Shown: positions 7,374-16,377 of the stretch, piece by piece
Layout: each line of letters starts with the position of its first letter
Position numbering within the stretch: position 1 is the first letter of the stretch
Assembly (NCBI GenBank): GCA_023411645.1
Contig: JAEYON010000121.1
Span: forward strand, 1-27,234
Direction: 5' to 3'
Source of the DNA: Bacillota bacterium
GTDB taxonomy: Bacteria; Bacillota; Clostridia; Acetivibrionales; DTU013
DNA length: 27,234 bases
Translations under genes and position numbers: made by a program
The notes under the pieces: generated by a model
Database searches by the model: none
Told to the model about the DNA's origin: nothing
What the model saw: the letters and a program-made list of their open reading frames with translations, nothing else

Positions 7374-8636
7374 TCAAATTCCTGGCTCCGGTTCTGTAAA
7401 ATCCGGTTCTGCCGTAGGCTCAAGCTTCGCAACCGGCTGGCCGGCTTCGATCAGCACCTTGTCTCCTATCAAAGCAATACCCTGGATCATCAGCAGTATG
7501 CCTGTTCCCATGAGCAGCCATTCTATTCTGACGAAATCTGATATTGGGCCAAATACAAGCATACCAAGCGGCATAAGTGCGCTTGAGATCATCCCTAGCA
7601 CGCCGAACACTCTGCCGAGATAATCAGGCTCAACCTTCTCCTGCAATAAAACCATAGAGGGCGTATTAAAAAATGGCATGGCAACACCGCACAGCGCCAT
7701 GAATGCAAGGTAAATCCAAAATACCGGTATGCTGCCGAGTGCAAAGGAACAGGCTCCAAATATCAGGCTCGCCAGCATCATGGTGTGAGTTCTGTTTTTG
7801 AAACCGCCCCAGGAGGTTATAATGATGCCCCCTGCGATCATACCGACGGAAAAGCTGACTTCAATAGCGGAGAGACGCCAGACTTCATTGCCGAAGCTGC
7901 GCGTGACCTGCAGACCTGTAAGGAATGCGGGGGGTGCAGCAAGTACAAAGAAGATTGCGCAATACCGAAAGAATTTCTTAACAAAGGTATGATCCTTAAT
8001 GTAAGCAAAACCTCTGGACAGGTCGTCAAAGTAACTGGTTGTTTGCTTCTCCAGTGCTTTCGCGTGAGGAGCCACCTTTAATACAAGCAGGATTGAAACA
8101 GCAATCGCCGCGGTAATCACATCAATAAAAAATATTTGTTCAATTGTGATAGCGGACAGCAGTGCGCCGCTGATCATGGGGGAGATTAATGTAACAAAAG
8201 CCTGAATGCTTCCATTTGTTCCATTTACCTTTGTCAGCTTATCCTCCGGTACCAGTTGGGGTAGGATTGCTCCGATGGCAGGCGTCTGAATTCCGGCTCC
8301 CAACGCGCGAACGGCAGACATTAGAAACAGAAGCCAGATAGCCTTATATCCCATCATATACAGGATCGCCATAATCAGTGTTGAAGCCGCGATCAGAGAA
8401 TCTGACAGTATGATAAGCGTTTTTCGATTATAGCGATCAGCCCACACTCCCGCAAAAGGAGATAAGAAGAAGGTCGGCAGAAATCCGCAGATGATATAGA
8501 TCGTCATCATTAATCCGGACTGCGTTTCCAGTGTGATGTGCCAATATATCGCATACTGCACCAGAGAAGAACCGAAAAGTGATACGGTCTGGCTTGCTAA
8601 AAAGAGTATGATATTTTTTTTCCAATTGTCATTCAT
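7374..8636 (-). CDS. MFS transporter, macrolide-efflux (MefA)-like
   Basis: Proton-driven exporter of the 12-helix major facilitator superfamily, in the group that includes MefA and similar drug or metabolite exporters. The 420-aa protein has regular hydrophobic helices and the MFS motif-A loop GVWADRYNRKTL after the second helix. A further cue is the opening KNIILFLASQTVSLFGSSLVQYAI, whose length and spacing are typical of MefA-like proteins. The C-terminal tail is rich in Pro and Glu. The start ATG at 8636 has only a distant GAAGGG upstream. Its substrate cannot be read from the sequence, and no drug-resistance regulator is adjacent. Confidence 0.88.
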   Translation of the reverse strand: MNDNWKKNIILFLASQTVSLFGSSLVQYAIYWHITLETQSGLMMTIYIICGFLPTFFLSPFAGVWADRYNRKTLIILSDSLIAASTLIMAILYMMGYKAIWLLFLMSAVRALGAGIQTPAIGAILPQLVPEDKLTKVNGTNGSIQAFVTLISPMISGALLSAITIEQIFFIDVITAAIAVSILLVLKVAPHAKALEKQTTSYFDDLSRGFAYIKDHTFVKKFFRYCAIFFVLAAPPAFLTGLQVTRSFGNEVWRLSAIEVSFSVGMIAGGIIITSWGGFKNRTHTMMLASLIFGACSFALGSIPVFWIYLAFMALCGVAMPFFNTPSMVLLQEKVEPDYLGRVFGVLGMISSALMPLGMLVFGPISDFVRIEWLLMGTGILLMIQGIALIGDKVLIEAGQPVAKLEPTAEPDFTEPEPGI

Positions 8637-8707
8637 ATAGTTGTTATTCCCTTCAAATCTGTACTGTATAGATTAATGTCATTTTTATAAACGATATATT
8701 CCCCGTT

Positions 8708-8736
8708 TTGTCTGGAAGTAACACGATAACTATGAT
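8708..8736 (+). promoter_or_regulatory. Promoter for hflK-hflC
   Basis: TTGTCT (8708-8713) and TATGAT (8731-8736) are separated by exactly 17 bp, in the intergenic space between the divergent MFS and hflK genes. The likely start is about 35 nt before the hflK ATG. Confidence 0.55.
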
Positions 8737-8778
8737 AGCATATAGTTAGGAAGATAATCTATTTGGAAGGTGATAAAC

Positions 8779-9810
8779 ATGAACGGTGATGTAAGATATC
8801 CATTTGGACAAAATGGCGGTTCTTCTGCTGACTTTAAGCTGAAATGGAGACAACTAAAGAAATTTATTATACCTGTAGTCGTTGTATTGGTATTATTGAT
8901 AGCAGCGGGAACTTGCTGGTATACCATCGATGACAAACAACAGGGTGTAGTGACTACCTTTGGCAAGGTTACAAATATCGTGGATGCAGGTATGCATTTC
9001 AAGCTGCCTTTTGGCATTCAGACGGTTTCAAAGGTAGATGTCAATGTGTACCAGAAGATTGAGCTGGGCTATCGCACAGATACGGCTTCACAAGTTGGAT
9101 ATACTGTGGTTGAGAATGAAAGTAAAATGATAACAGGGGATTATAATATTGTCAATGTAGAATTCTTTGTTGAATATAAGGTTTCTGATCCTGTAAAGTA
9201 TTTATATTCATCCTATCAGCCTGAGGAGATATTGAGAAATCTTGTTCAAAGTCAGGTTAGAAATGTGGTTGGGTCTACGGGTGTTGATTCAGTACTGACA
9301 ATTGGAAAGGAACTTGTTCAGCAGCAGGTTAAAGAGCTTATCAGCGAAGTGCTGAGCGAATACGATATTGGGTTGATGCTCACAGATGTAAAAATACAGG
9401 ACAGCGATCCGCCGACGGAGGAGGTAACCGCTGCGTTTAAGGAAGTAGAGACTGCAAAGCAAGAGGCGGAGACTGTAATAAACAGAGCAAAGGCTTATGA
9501 AAACGCAGAGGTGCCGAAAGCAGAGGCGCAGGCGGATAAGCTGCTGCAGAATGCCGAATACTTGAAACGAAGTAGGATAAACGAAGCTACAGAAAAAATT
9601 GCAATGTTTGGGGCAATGTACAATGAATATACAAGTAACCCGGAAATCACGCGTTCACGGATGTATTATGAAGTGCTGACCGCGTTGCTTCCGGATGTTA
9701 AGGTTTACATTGATACATCGGAAAACGGCGTGAATAAGCTGCTGCCGTTGGAAAGCATTTTCGGAAGCTCAGGTGACAGACAGCAGAATGCGGAAAAGGG
9801 GGCTGAATAG
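8779..9810 (+). CDS. hflK: HflK, SPFH-domain subunit of the HflKC membrane complex
   Basis: Membrane-anchored SPFH/prohibitin-family protein that forms a cage with HflC around the FtsH protease and modulates membrane-protein turnover. One N-terminal hydrophobic segment (about residues 30-52) is followed by the SPFH start DDKQQGVVTTFGKV. Further cues are VEFFVEYKVSDPVKYLY, the IQDSDPPTEEV turn and a long Ala/Glu/Lys-rich coiled coil (about 220-280). ATG at 8779 follows GGAAGG; an in-frame GTG at 8770 overlaps that site and is unlikely. The short N-terminus keeps FGQNGG, a reduced form of the Gly-rich N-terminus of proteobacterial HflK. hflC starts one base after its stop. Confidence 0.92.
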   Translation: MNGDVRYPFGQNGGSSADFKLKWRQLKKFIIPVVVVLVLLIAAGTCWYTIDDKQQGVVTTFGKVTNIVDAGMHFKLPFGIQTVSKVDVNVYQKIELGYRTDTASQVGYTVVENESKMITGDYNIVNVEFFVEYKVSDPVKYLYSSYQPEEILRNLVQSQVRNVVGSTGVDSVLTIGKELVQQQVKELISEVLSEYDIGLMLTDVKIQDSDPPTEEVTAAFKEVETAKQEAETVINRAKAYENAEVPKAEAQADKLLQNAEYLKRSRINEATEKIAMFGAMYNEYTSNPEITRSRMYYEVLTALLPDVKVYIDTSENGVNKLLPLESIFGSSGDRQQNAEKGAE

Positions 9811-9811
9811 G

Positions 9812-10693
9812 ATGAAAAATAAAATAATGAAAATATCAGTAATAATAGTCATAGTTGCGGTCATCATTATCGGCGCATCCAGCATATATGTCGTTAAGGA
9901 AAACGAATATGCCAGTACGGTCAGATTCTCCAAGATCATATCTACAAAGGATATGCCGGGGCTATACCTGAAAACTCCGTTTGTGGACAGCATAAGGACA
10001 TTTCCGAAGGCGATACTGTATTATGATATTTCGACCTCGGAGGTTCTGACCGCCGACAAGCAGAACATGACGGTAGACAGCTATGTGCTGTGGCGAATTG
10101 TTGAGCCTCTGAAGTTTTTTCAGACACTCGGAAGTATAGGTGTAGCCGAGGAGCGTCTTGATGCGCTTACTTACAATGCATTCAAAAACGTTATGGGAAC
10201 GCTTGCTCAGAAGGAAATTATTAACGAGGATAACGCATCAGAACGAAATGATATTTATGCAGGCATTACAACTAACGTTGATGCGATAGCCAGGAACTAT
10301 GGTATTGAAGTGGTAGATGTAAAGATAAAAAGATTTGATCTGCCGGCAGCAAATGAACAGGCCGTATACGGACGCATGATCTCAGAGCGGAATCAGATTG
10401 CGGAGAAATACATTGCTGACGGTGAGTATGAGGCATCCATCATTAGAAACAACGTAGACAGACAGGTAAATATTATCATCTCTAACGCTGAGGCGGAAGC
10501 TGCAAAAATTGTGGCCGAGGGCGAACAAGAGTATATGAGGATGCTGGCACAGACATATAATACAGAAGATAAACGGGATTTTTATGAATTTATGCTTTCG
10601 CTTGATGCGCTGAAGGCGTCACTTCAGGGTACGAACAAGACTGTTATACTGGGAAGCGATTCGCCTTTGGCAAAGCTTTTAATCAATCCTTAA
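9812..10693 (+). CDS. hflC: HflC, SPFH-domain partner of HflK
   Basis: Second subunit of the HflKC complex that surrounds FtsH. An N-terminal membrane helix (residues about 7-26) is followed by KENEYASTVRFSKI and GLYLKTPFVDSI, the HflC form of the SPFH domain. Downstream come VDSYVLWRIVEPLKFFQT, the VDVKIKRFDLP turn, and a helical region ending in DFYEFMLSLDALKA, typical of the HflC C-terminus. ATG at 9812 is separated from the hflK stop by one base, and AAGGGGG lies about nine bases upstream, so the pair is cotranscribed. An upstream in-frame TTG at 9773 is much less likely. A perfect 18-bp palindrome (10684-10701) spans the stop codon. Confidence 0.92.
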   Translation: MKNKIMKISVIIVIVAVIIIGASSIYVVKENEYASTVRFSKIISTKDMPGLYLKTPFVDSIRTFPKAILYYDISTSEVLTADKQNMTVDSYVLWRIVEPLKFFQTLGSIGVAEERLDALTYNAFKNVMGTLAQKEIINEDNASERNDIYAGITTNVDAIARNYGIEVVDVKIKRFDLPAANEQAVYGRMISERNQIAEKYIADGEYEASIIRNNVDRQVNIIISNAEAEAAKIVAEGEQEYMRMLAQTYNTEDKRDFYEFMLSLDALKASLQGTNKTVILGSDSPLAKLLINP

Positions 10694-10740
10694 AAGGATT
10701 GTTCTAACCGAACTTGTAACGAAAATGGTCATAAGCTAAA

Positions 10741-10790
10741 TGCTCCTATCCAGACAGAAGTAGCTGTCCGGATAGGAGCATAGTTTTATT
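10741..10790. terminator. Bidirectional terminator between hflC and the dehydrogenase gene
   Basis: TGCTCCTATCCAGACA (10741-10756) pairs with TGTCCGGATAGGAGCA (10765-10780), 15 of 16 positions, with an eight-base loop. A T-rich tail (TAGTTTTATT) follows on the plus strand; the minus side has a weaker CATTTAG tail. It separates the convergent hflKC and catabolic operons. Confidence 0.75.
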
Positions 10791-10816
10791 AGGATATTCG
10801 TATAAACTGGTTGCTG

Positions 10817-11785
10817 CTATTTGTTTACGACGTTTACCGGTGTGCCGTTCAGGAACTGGCGCAGATTGTCCACTGCAATATCCATCAGACGCTGACGGCT
10901 TTCTTTCGGCGCCCAGCTGATATGCGGCGTAATAATACAATTCTTTGCCTTTAATAGCGGGTTGTCTCCGCTGATCGGTTCAGAGCTTACTACATCAAGG
11001 CCGGCGGCGTATACCTTGCCGCTGTTAAGAGCATCTGCGAGGTCCTGCTCAACGATTAAAGGACCGCGGCTATTATTGAGAATAATTACACCGTCCTTCA
11101 TCTTTGCAATCGTATCTTTGTTAATAATCCCTTGTGTTTCCGGGAAAAGGGGACAGTGTAAGGCTATGACATCGGATTCCTTCAGGAGCGTATCAAGATC
11201 GGAATATTTGCAGGTCTCACTCTCCAGCGCCGGATTGGTATAACTGTCATATGCCAGTACTCTCATACCCATTGCCTGAGCTATTTTACCGGTTGCCTGC
11301 CCAATTCTGCCAAATCCAATGATTCCCATGGTTTTATCTGCAAGCTCAATCAGGGGATAATCCCAAAAACACCAATCCGCATTGTTTTCCCAGCGCCCCT
11401 CATGTACCGCGTTGCTATGGTGTGCGACGTGATGGCATATTTCAAGAAGCATGGCAATTGCAAACTGTGCGACAGCCGCCGTGCCATATGAAGGAATATT
11501 GGACACAACAACTCCATTATCCTTCGCCGCGTTAACATCTACAACATTATAACCGGTTGCCAGCACGCCGATAAATTTCAGATTTGGTGACGATTCTATC
11601 GTTTTTCTGCTCAGAGGCGTTTTGTTTGTGTATATAGCTTCAGCATCACCAATACGTTTAATAATTTCATTTTCATCTTTTACAGGGGTCCTGTCATATA
11701 CCGTTAAGCTTCCAAGCTCCTCTAATCCACTCCAGCTAAGATCACCGGGATTCTCCGTATAACCGTCAAGAACTACAATTTTCAT
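10817..11785 (-). CDS. D-2-hydroxyacid dehydrogenase (hydroxypyruvate/glycerate reductase-like)
   Basis: NAD-dependent oxidoreductase that interconverts a D-2-hydroxyacid and a 2-oxoacid, closest in pattern to hydroxypyruvate/glyoxylate reductases. The nucleotide-binding loop GFGRIG is at residues 157-162, and Asp 180 at the end of the next strand argues for NAD over NADP. The catalytic triad is complete: Arg 240 in NNSRGPLI, Glu 269 and His 288 in ITPHISW. The 322-aa length is standard. ATG at 11785 follows GGAGG by eight bases. It is the last gene of a five-gene minus operon with a kinase, split transketolase and TIM-barrel protein. That context suggests reduction of a short 2-oxoacid made by the pathway, or oxidation of an incoming sugar acid. 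Confidence 0.9.
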   Translation of the reverse strand: MKIVVLDGYTENPGDLSWSGLEELGSLTVYDRTPVKDENEIIKRIGDAEAIYTNKTPLSRKTIESSPNLKFIGVLATGYNVVDVNAAKDNGVVVSNIPSYGTAAVAQFAIAMLLEICHHVAHHSNAVHEGRWENNADWCFWDYPLIELADKTMGIIGFGRIGQATGKIAQAMGMRVLAYDSYTNPALESETCKYSDLDTLLKESDVIALHCPLFPETQGIINKDTIAKMKDGVIILNNSRGPLIVEQDLADALNSGKVYAAGLDVVSSEPISGDNPLLKAKNCIITPHISWAPKESRQRLMDIAVDNLRQFLNGTPVNVVNK

Positions 11786-11845
11786 ATTTACTTCCTCCGT
11801 TGTCTAATGTAATTATTTGTATTTGTTGTCGTATGACAAATCCAT

Positions 11846-12763
11846 TCAGTCCTCAAGCAACGCCCATGCCCTGTTGAGAACACGCTTGGCATTGGCAACT
11901 ACCACGTCGGCATCTTCATTCTTCCAGGGCTTGACTTCAAATGACAGAACATAAGGATTCTCCGCGTTCATAAAGCCCTCGTTCTTCAGAACACGAAGGA
12001 ATTGTAGAAGCTCCTGGGTATCATTTGAGCTGCTTGGAAAACCGAAGCGCTGATGTTCGTCGCCGTAGCCTTCTGCCGATGGATCTTTACATACGGTATT
12101 TCCGATATGGAAATGTGTGAGATACGGTCTTAGCGTACGCACAACAAATTCACTGCTCTCATAGCACATCGGAATATGGGACAGGTCAATTAAGAGTCCG
12201 AAGTTATCATGGGTCGAGCGTATATCTGCTGCGAATTTAGCTGCATACGGAGCAGGACCGATCAGGGATTTCTTTGCAATATCATAATCAAAGACTTCAA
12301 GCTCAACCATCATCCCTTTTGTTTTTGCATATGCACACAAATTTCTAGTGGTCTTTAGAAGCTGTTCGTATGCCAGATCTTTTGTGGCTTCTTCCCACTT
12401 TCCGGAAAGGAATGCTATTCCCTTTGCACCTAACTGAGCGGCTTCATCAATTGCTTCTATTAGTGTTGCCTCAGCTTTGGCACGCCCCTCTTCATTTACA
12501 TCGTTGGCATTAAGTCCTGTTGTAAGCAGACGGGGCTGAGCTCCATAGCAAACTGTTAGATGGGATACTTCAAGAAGCTTTGCAGCTTCGCTGCGAAGCT
12601 CGTCATCCTTGATCCAGGTTACCTCCACTGCGTCAAAATAGTCATCTACAGCAATTTTTTTTAGCAGCTCGACGACATTCGGATCTTCGCCGCGTATAGT
12701 AGACGGATAAGCCATAAAGGAAATAAGCCCCACTTTGAAATATTTGTGAATTGATTCTTTCAT
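11846..12763 (-). CDS. Sugar phosphate isomerase/epimerase-like TIM-barrel protein
   Basis: Member of the xylose-isomerase-like/AP-endonuclease-2 TIM-barrel superfamily, metal-dependent enzymes that isomerise, epimerise or sometimes decarboxylate sugars and sugar acids. Likely metal-site segments appear in order: VELEVFDYD (Glu), LLIDLSHIPM (Asp/His), THFHIGN (His-x-His) and SFEVKPW (Glu). The 305-aa length is normal. ATG at 12763 follows AGGAGGAG. It sits 27 bp after the transketolase C-half and 60 bp before the dehydrogenase, so it is in the same operon. The superfamily is too diverse to assign a substrate from sequence. Hydroxypyruvate isomerase, ketose epimerase and 3-oxo-sugar-acid decarboxylase activities all occur in it. 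Confidence 0.82.
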   Translation of the reverse strand: MKESIHKYFKVGLISFMAYPSTIRGEDPNVVELLKKIAVDDYFDAVEVTWIKDDELRSEAAKLLEVSHLTVCYGAQPRLLTTGLNANDVNEEGRAKAEATLIEAIDEAAQLGAKGIAFLSGKWEEATKDLAYEQLLKTTRNLCAYAKTKGMMVELEVFDYDIAKKSLIGPAPYAAKFAADIRSTHDNFGLLIDLSHIPMCYESSEFVVRTLRPYLTHFHIGNTVCKDPSAEGYGDEHQRFGFPSSSNDTQELLQFLRVLKNEGFMNAENPYVLSFEVKPWKNEDADVVVANAKRVLNRAWALLED

Positions 12764-12790
12764 AATTCTTCTTCTCCTCCTGATCCTGGT

Positions 12791-13735
12791 TTATTTTAGT
12801 TGCTTTTTTGATACTGTTTCAATTGCTTTTGCAGCGATAGCATTTGAGTCGAGGCCATAATGACTCAAAAGATCGCTATATGGCCCGCACTCGGAATGAC
12901 AATCGTTGATTCCAACAAATCCTACAGGTACGCAAGTGTTTGCAGAGCAAAGTGCTTGTGCTACCGCAGCTCCCAAACCGCCAATGATGGAATGCTCTTC
13001 GGCTGTTACCACGGCTCCTGTCTTACTAGCGTAATCAAGTATGAGAGCTCTGTCAAGCGGTTTTATACAGAACATGTCTATTATTGCCGCATCTATGCCT
13101 TTCGCTGCAAGCATTTCAGCCGCTTGGAGGGCTTTACCGGACATTATGCCGCACGATACGATAACGACATCCTTGCCGTCTTTTAGTAATTTACCCTTCC
13201 CATCTTCAAAAATTTCATCCTTTTTATAAAGTGCGGGGAAGACATCTCTTGACAATCTGATATACATGGGGGATGAATCCTGTATTGCGTTTTTGACAAT
13301 CCAGTCTGTTACAGTTTCATCACTTGCCACATATACCTTAAAGTTAGGCAGAGCTTGCATTACGGCCAGATCGTCTATGGAATGGTGGCTTGGACCGTCG
13401 AAAGCATCCGAAAGACCACCGTACGCGCCTGCAAATTTGATTCCAAGTCTTGAATAGCTTGCAAATGTTCTTGCAGAGAGCAGTGAGAGGCTGGTGATAA
13501 ACGTTGCGAAAGTATTAACAAACGGTACTTTCCCCGTTGAGGCAAATCCGGCAGCCATTGCTGCCATATTTGACTCCGCTATTCCAACATTGAAAAACCT
13601 CTCCGGGCAGGCAGATGCAAAGATACTACTTTTTGTTGAACTGCTGACGTCAGCGTCAAGTACGACGACTTTGTTGTTATCCTTCCCATATTTAGCTAAA
13701 GCGTCGCCATAAGCTTCGCGTATCGACTTTGCCAT
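12791..13735 (-). CDS. Transketolase, C-terminal subunit
   Basis: Carries the pyrimidine-binding and C-terminal domains of a two-gene transketolase, a thiamine-diphosphate enzyme that moves two-carbon ketol units between sugar phosphates. The catalytic Glu is in GIAESNM at residues 51-57 (Glu 54), preceded by RFFNVG and followed by GFASTGKVPFVNTFATFI. The C-terminal domain begins near residue 190 (VVIVSCGIMSGKALQAAEML). The start codon overlaps the stop of the N-terminal subunit (TAATG), a strong sign of translational coupling and equal output. Split transketolases in Firmicutes often sit in special-purpose sugar clusters, whereas housekeeping copies are usually one chain. Confidence 0.93.
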   Translation of the reverse strand: MAKSIREAYGDALAKYGKDNNKVVVLDADVSSSTKSSIFASACPERFFNVGIAESNMAAMAAGFASTGKVPFVNTFATFITSLSLLSARTFASYSRLGIKFAGAYGGLSDAFDGPSHHSIDDLAVMQALPNFKVYVASDETVTDWIVKNAIQDSSPMYIRLSRDVFPALYKKDEIFEDGKGKLLKDGKDVVIVSCGIMSGKALQAAEMLAAKGIDAAIIDMFCIKPLDRALILDYASKTGAVVTAEEHSIIGGLGAAVAQALCSANTCVPVGFVGINDCHSECGPYSDLLSHYGLDSNAIAAKAIETVSKKQLK

Positions 13736-14568
13736 TATTCAGCACCTCCCAGTTCTCTCAGGGCAGTTTTAAAAGACGCGTCCCCGATTGGACTGCCGTG
13801 CCATGTGCTTTTGCCCTCCATAAAAGACACGCCTTTTCCCTTTACTGTTTTCGCAAGTACAATAGACGGCTTGCCTTTTACCTGCCTCGCTGCTTCATAT
13901 GCTTCGCACAATGCGCCTGTATTATGACCGTCACAAGTGAAGCATTCCCAGCCAAAAGCGCGGAATTTAGCTTCAATGTCGCCCATTGGCATGATTTCTT
14001 CCGAGGTTCCGTCAAGCTGTACACCATTCCAGTCAAGGATAGCAGTCAAATTGTCTGCTTTGAACTTTGAGGCGCTCATACATGCTTCCCAGACGGTTCC
14101 TTCATTGAGTTCTCCATCACCAAGGATGGCATATACATGGGCATTGGATCTGTCAAGACGAAGTGACAGAGCCATGCCGAGTGCTGCGGACAGGCCTGTC
14201 CCAAGAGGACCCGTGGAAAGCTCCACCCCAGGTAGTGCCAAAGCACAGGGATGTCCCTGAAGTCTGGTATTAAAGTCCCTAAGCGTATTCATTTCATCTA
14301 CGGGGAAAAATCCTTTCTCGGCAAGTACTCGGTACAGCATTGGAGCTGCATGGCCTTTACATAAAATGATTCTGTCTCTTTCAGGAGCCCCGGGATTCGT
14401 GGGATCCACATTTGCCGTATGAAAGTAAAGCGTTGTGAGAATCTCACAGACAGACAGAGAACCGCCAGGATGTCCTGTTTGCTTGTCGTACAACACACGG
14501 ATAACATCTATCCGGAACTTTTTACACAGCCCGTCCAATTCAGCTTTTTCTTGAAGGGTAATGTTCAA
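13735..14568 (-). CDS. Transketolase, N-terminal subunit
   Basis: Thiamine-diphosphate-binding half of the split transketolase. Visible sites are GHPGG (residues 32-36), KGHA (71-74), STGPLG (118-123) and the cofactor/Mg motif GDGELNEG (150-157) ending in the ILDWN segment. The 277-aa length matches split N-terminal subunits. The start is TTG at 14568: AGGAGG lies eight bases upstream and no ATG fits. It begins 42 bp after the sensor-kinase stop and shares one base with the next gene. The partner genes suggest it acts on a ketose phosphate from the imported sugar, but no sugar kinase is present in the window. Confidence 0.93.
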   Translation of the reverse strand: MNITLQEKAELDGLCKKFRIDVIRVLYDKQTGHPGGSLSVCEILTTLYFHTANVDPTNPGAPERDRIILCKGHAAPMLYRVLAEKGFFPVDEMNTLRDFNTRLQGHPCALALPGVELSTGPLGTGLSAALGMALSLRLDRSNAHVYAILGDGELNEGTVWEACMSASKFKADNLTAILDWNGVQLDGTSEEIMPMGDIEAKFRAFGWECFTCDGHNTGALCEAYEAARQVKGKPSIVLAKTVKGKGVSFMEGKSTWHGSPIGDASFKTALRELGGAE

Positions 14569-14610
14569 AAGTATAACCTCCTGTCTAAAAGATATATTAT
14601 GTGTTCATTT

Positions 14611-16377
14611 TTACCGTCTCTTTGGGAGGGTAACTATTACCTTTGTATATTTATTTTCCACGCTTGATATTTTAAGGCCATAGTGTTCCCCATATGTCAG
14701 CTTGATTCTGTCGGATACATTCAGCAGCCCTATACTGCTATACTTGGAAACTGGTCTCGAGCCTTCCTCACCGAGCATAATTTGCTCAAGCTTTTTCTCA
14801 GACATACCAATACCATTATCCATAATGGAGATTTCGATAATGTCTTCTTTTGTATCCTCTGCGGAGATGATTATGATACCCATGCCCTTTTTGTCACAAA
14901 GGCCATGTATTATGGAATTTTCAACAATAGGCTGAAGCAGGAATTTCAGTATTTTATAGTCGAGCAATTTCTCGTCTACTTGATATTCAACCTTTATAAG
15001 CCCCATCATTCTAATCCTTTGAATATCTACATATTTTTCTATAAGGAATAACTCGTGGCGGAGCGTGATTTCATCCGATGTGTCTTTTGATGTTTCGCGC
15101 AGGAGCTCACCCAGCGCTGTAACCGTATTATATATTCCGTTAGATTTCTGTACTTCAGACATAATCTTGATAGAATTAAGTACGTTGTATATGAAATGTG
15201 GATTGATCTGGTTTTGCAGTACCTTAAACTCAAGGTCTTTTTTAGCCTTTTCATTTTCCTTTGCATCATTTATAAGCTGTTTTACTCTGGAGCCCAGTAT
15301 ATTTATTTCCTTACCAAGTAAACCTATTTCATCCTCACCTTCAATCTCGGGAACAGGACTGTATTCCTTCATAGCAATACCCTTTACTCTGCTGATGACC
15401 TTCGACAAAGGATTAGTCAGGTTGGTGGTAAGGAACAGCGTCATAAGTACGCTGATGGTGATCGTAATGGCAATGATAACAAACATCATCCTTGTGATCG
15501 TTGTATTTTGCTGCTGTATTACCTTGTAATTTAACATATAAACCAAGCTGAAGCCGGAATAATCAGACCTGGAATAAACAGCCTGCATTTTCTCTCCGTT
15601 GAAGTCGTACATGGTAAATTTCTGTTCCTTACTCACTATTTCTGAAAGACAGCTCATGTCACGGCCCACATAGTTAGGAGCACTTGCGTAAACACACTGC
15701 ATATTGCCGTCCAGCAGGAAAATATAGTCCCCGCTGCTTACATTATATTTGTTCAGTGTATCTGAAATCAGTGAAGGTGAAAAATTAATGTATTGCCAGC
15801 CTACGTGCTTGTTGTTATCGATAAATACAATGGATCGGACAAGCGGAATGACATATTTGTCAGTTGTTTTTGAAGCTGCGTTTTTTTTGATTCCCTGCCA
15901 GGTAACTGCGGCTTTATTCTTTCCGATCGCAAACCAATCCATGTCTTCAAGACCGGGGATGTCAATATAGTCGGCATCAACACCGTATTTGATTGTGACA
16001 CCGTTATCTCCATGCAGTACAATCCCTGTAATATAGTTTTTTACAGAAGTGCTTGCGATTCCTTGCATAAGGTCATTTTTTGCGTTGTATATTTCTGAAT
16101 TATAATTGAAAATCGGATTGCTGTAATCACGAAGCAATACATTCGAGAAGCTTCTGTTGAGAAAGATCCAATCTGAAAATGACTCACACTGGAGCAGTAC
16201 ATTATCAACATTACTTAGCATATATTCTGAATTGTTCAAAGAGTTTTTAATAAGGTTATCCTCTGTTGTATTACGCATATATACTGAGTAAAATATGCAT
16301 ATTGCAAAAGAGGTGGCGAAAAGGAGAATAGAAAAATATGCAATTAATTTACTTTTTAAAGTGTACAGCCTTTTCAA
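14611..16377 (-). CDS. YesM-type sensor histidine kinase
   Basis: Membrane sensor of a two-component system, of the LytS/YesM class that usually controls sugar uptake genes. Layout: transmembrane helix about 11-34, a large extracellular sensor (about 35-285, dCache-like), and a second helix about 297-320. A HAMP region follows (about 321-375), then the His-kinase motif INPHFIYNVLNSIK (His 394), the N box VENSIIHGL and the G box DNGIGMS. Length 588 aa is typical. The start is TTG at 16377, eight bases after AAAGGGGG. Unusually, no YesN-type response regulator is next to it. It is the first gene of the transketolase operon and diverges from the ABC-transporter operon, which it may help regulate. 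Confidence 0.92.
   Translation of the reverse strand: MKRLYTLKSKLIAYFSILLFATSFAICIFYSVYMRNTTEDNLIKNSLNNSEYMLSNVDNVLLQCESFSDWIFLNRSFSNVLLRDYSNPIFNYNSEIYNAKNDLMQGIASTSVKNYITGIVLHGDNGVTIKYGVDADYIDIPGLEDMDWFAIGKNKAAVTWQGIKKNAASKTTDKYVIPLVRSIVFIDNNKHVGWQYINFSPSLISDTLNKYNVSSGDYIFLLDGNMQCVYASAPNYVGRDMSCLSEIVSKEQKFTMYDFNGEKMQAVYSRSDYSGFSLVYMLNYKVIQQQNTTITRMMFVIIAITITISVLMTLFLTTNLTNPLSKVISRVKGIAMKEYSPVPEIEGEDEIGLLGKEINILGSRVKQLINDAKENEKAKKDLEFKVLQNQINPHFIYNVLNSIKIMSEVQKSNGIYNTVTALGELLRETSKDTSDEITLRHELFLIEKYVDIQRIRMMGLIKVEYQVDEKLLDYKILKFLLQPIVENSIIHGLCDKKGMGIIIISAEDTKEDIIEISIMDNGIGMSEKKLEQIMLGEEGSRPVSKYSSIGLLNVSDRIKLTYGEHYGLKISSVENKYTKVIVTLPKRR

Noticed and set aside
15065..15529. Antisense open frame inside the histidine kinase (154 codons)
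   Set aside because: The kinase motifs on the other strand explain the conservation expected here; the antisense product is low-complexity.
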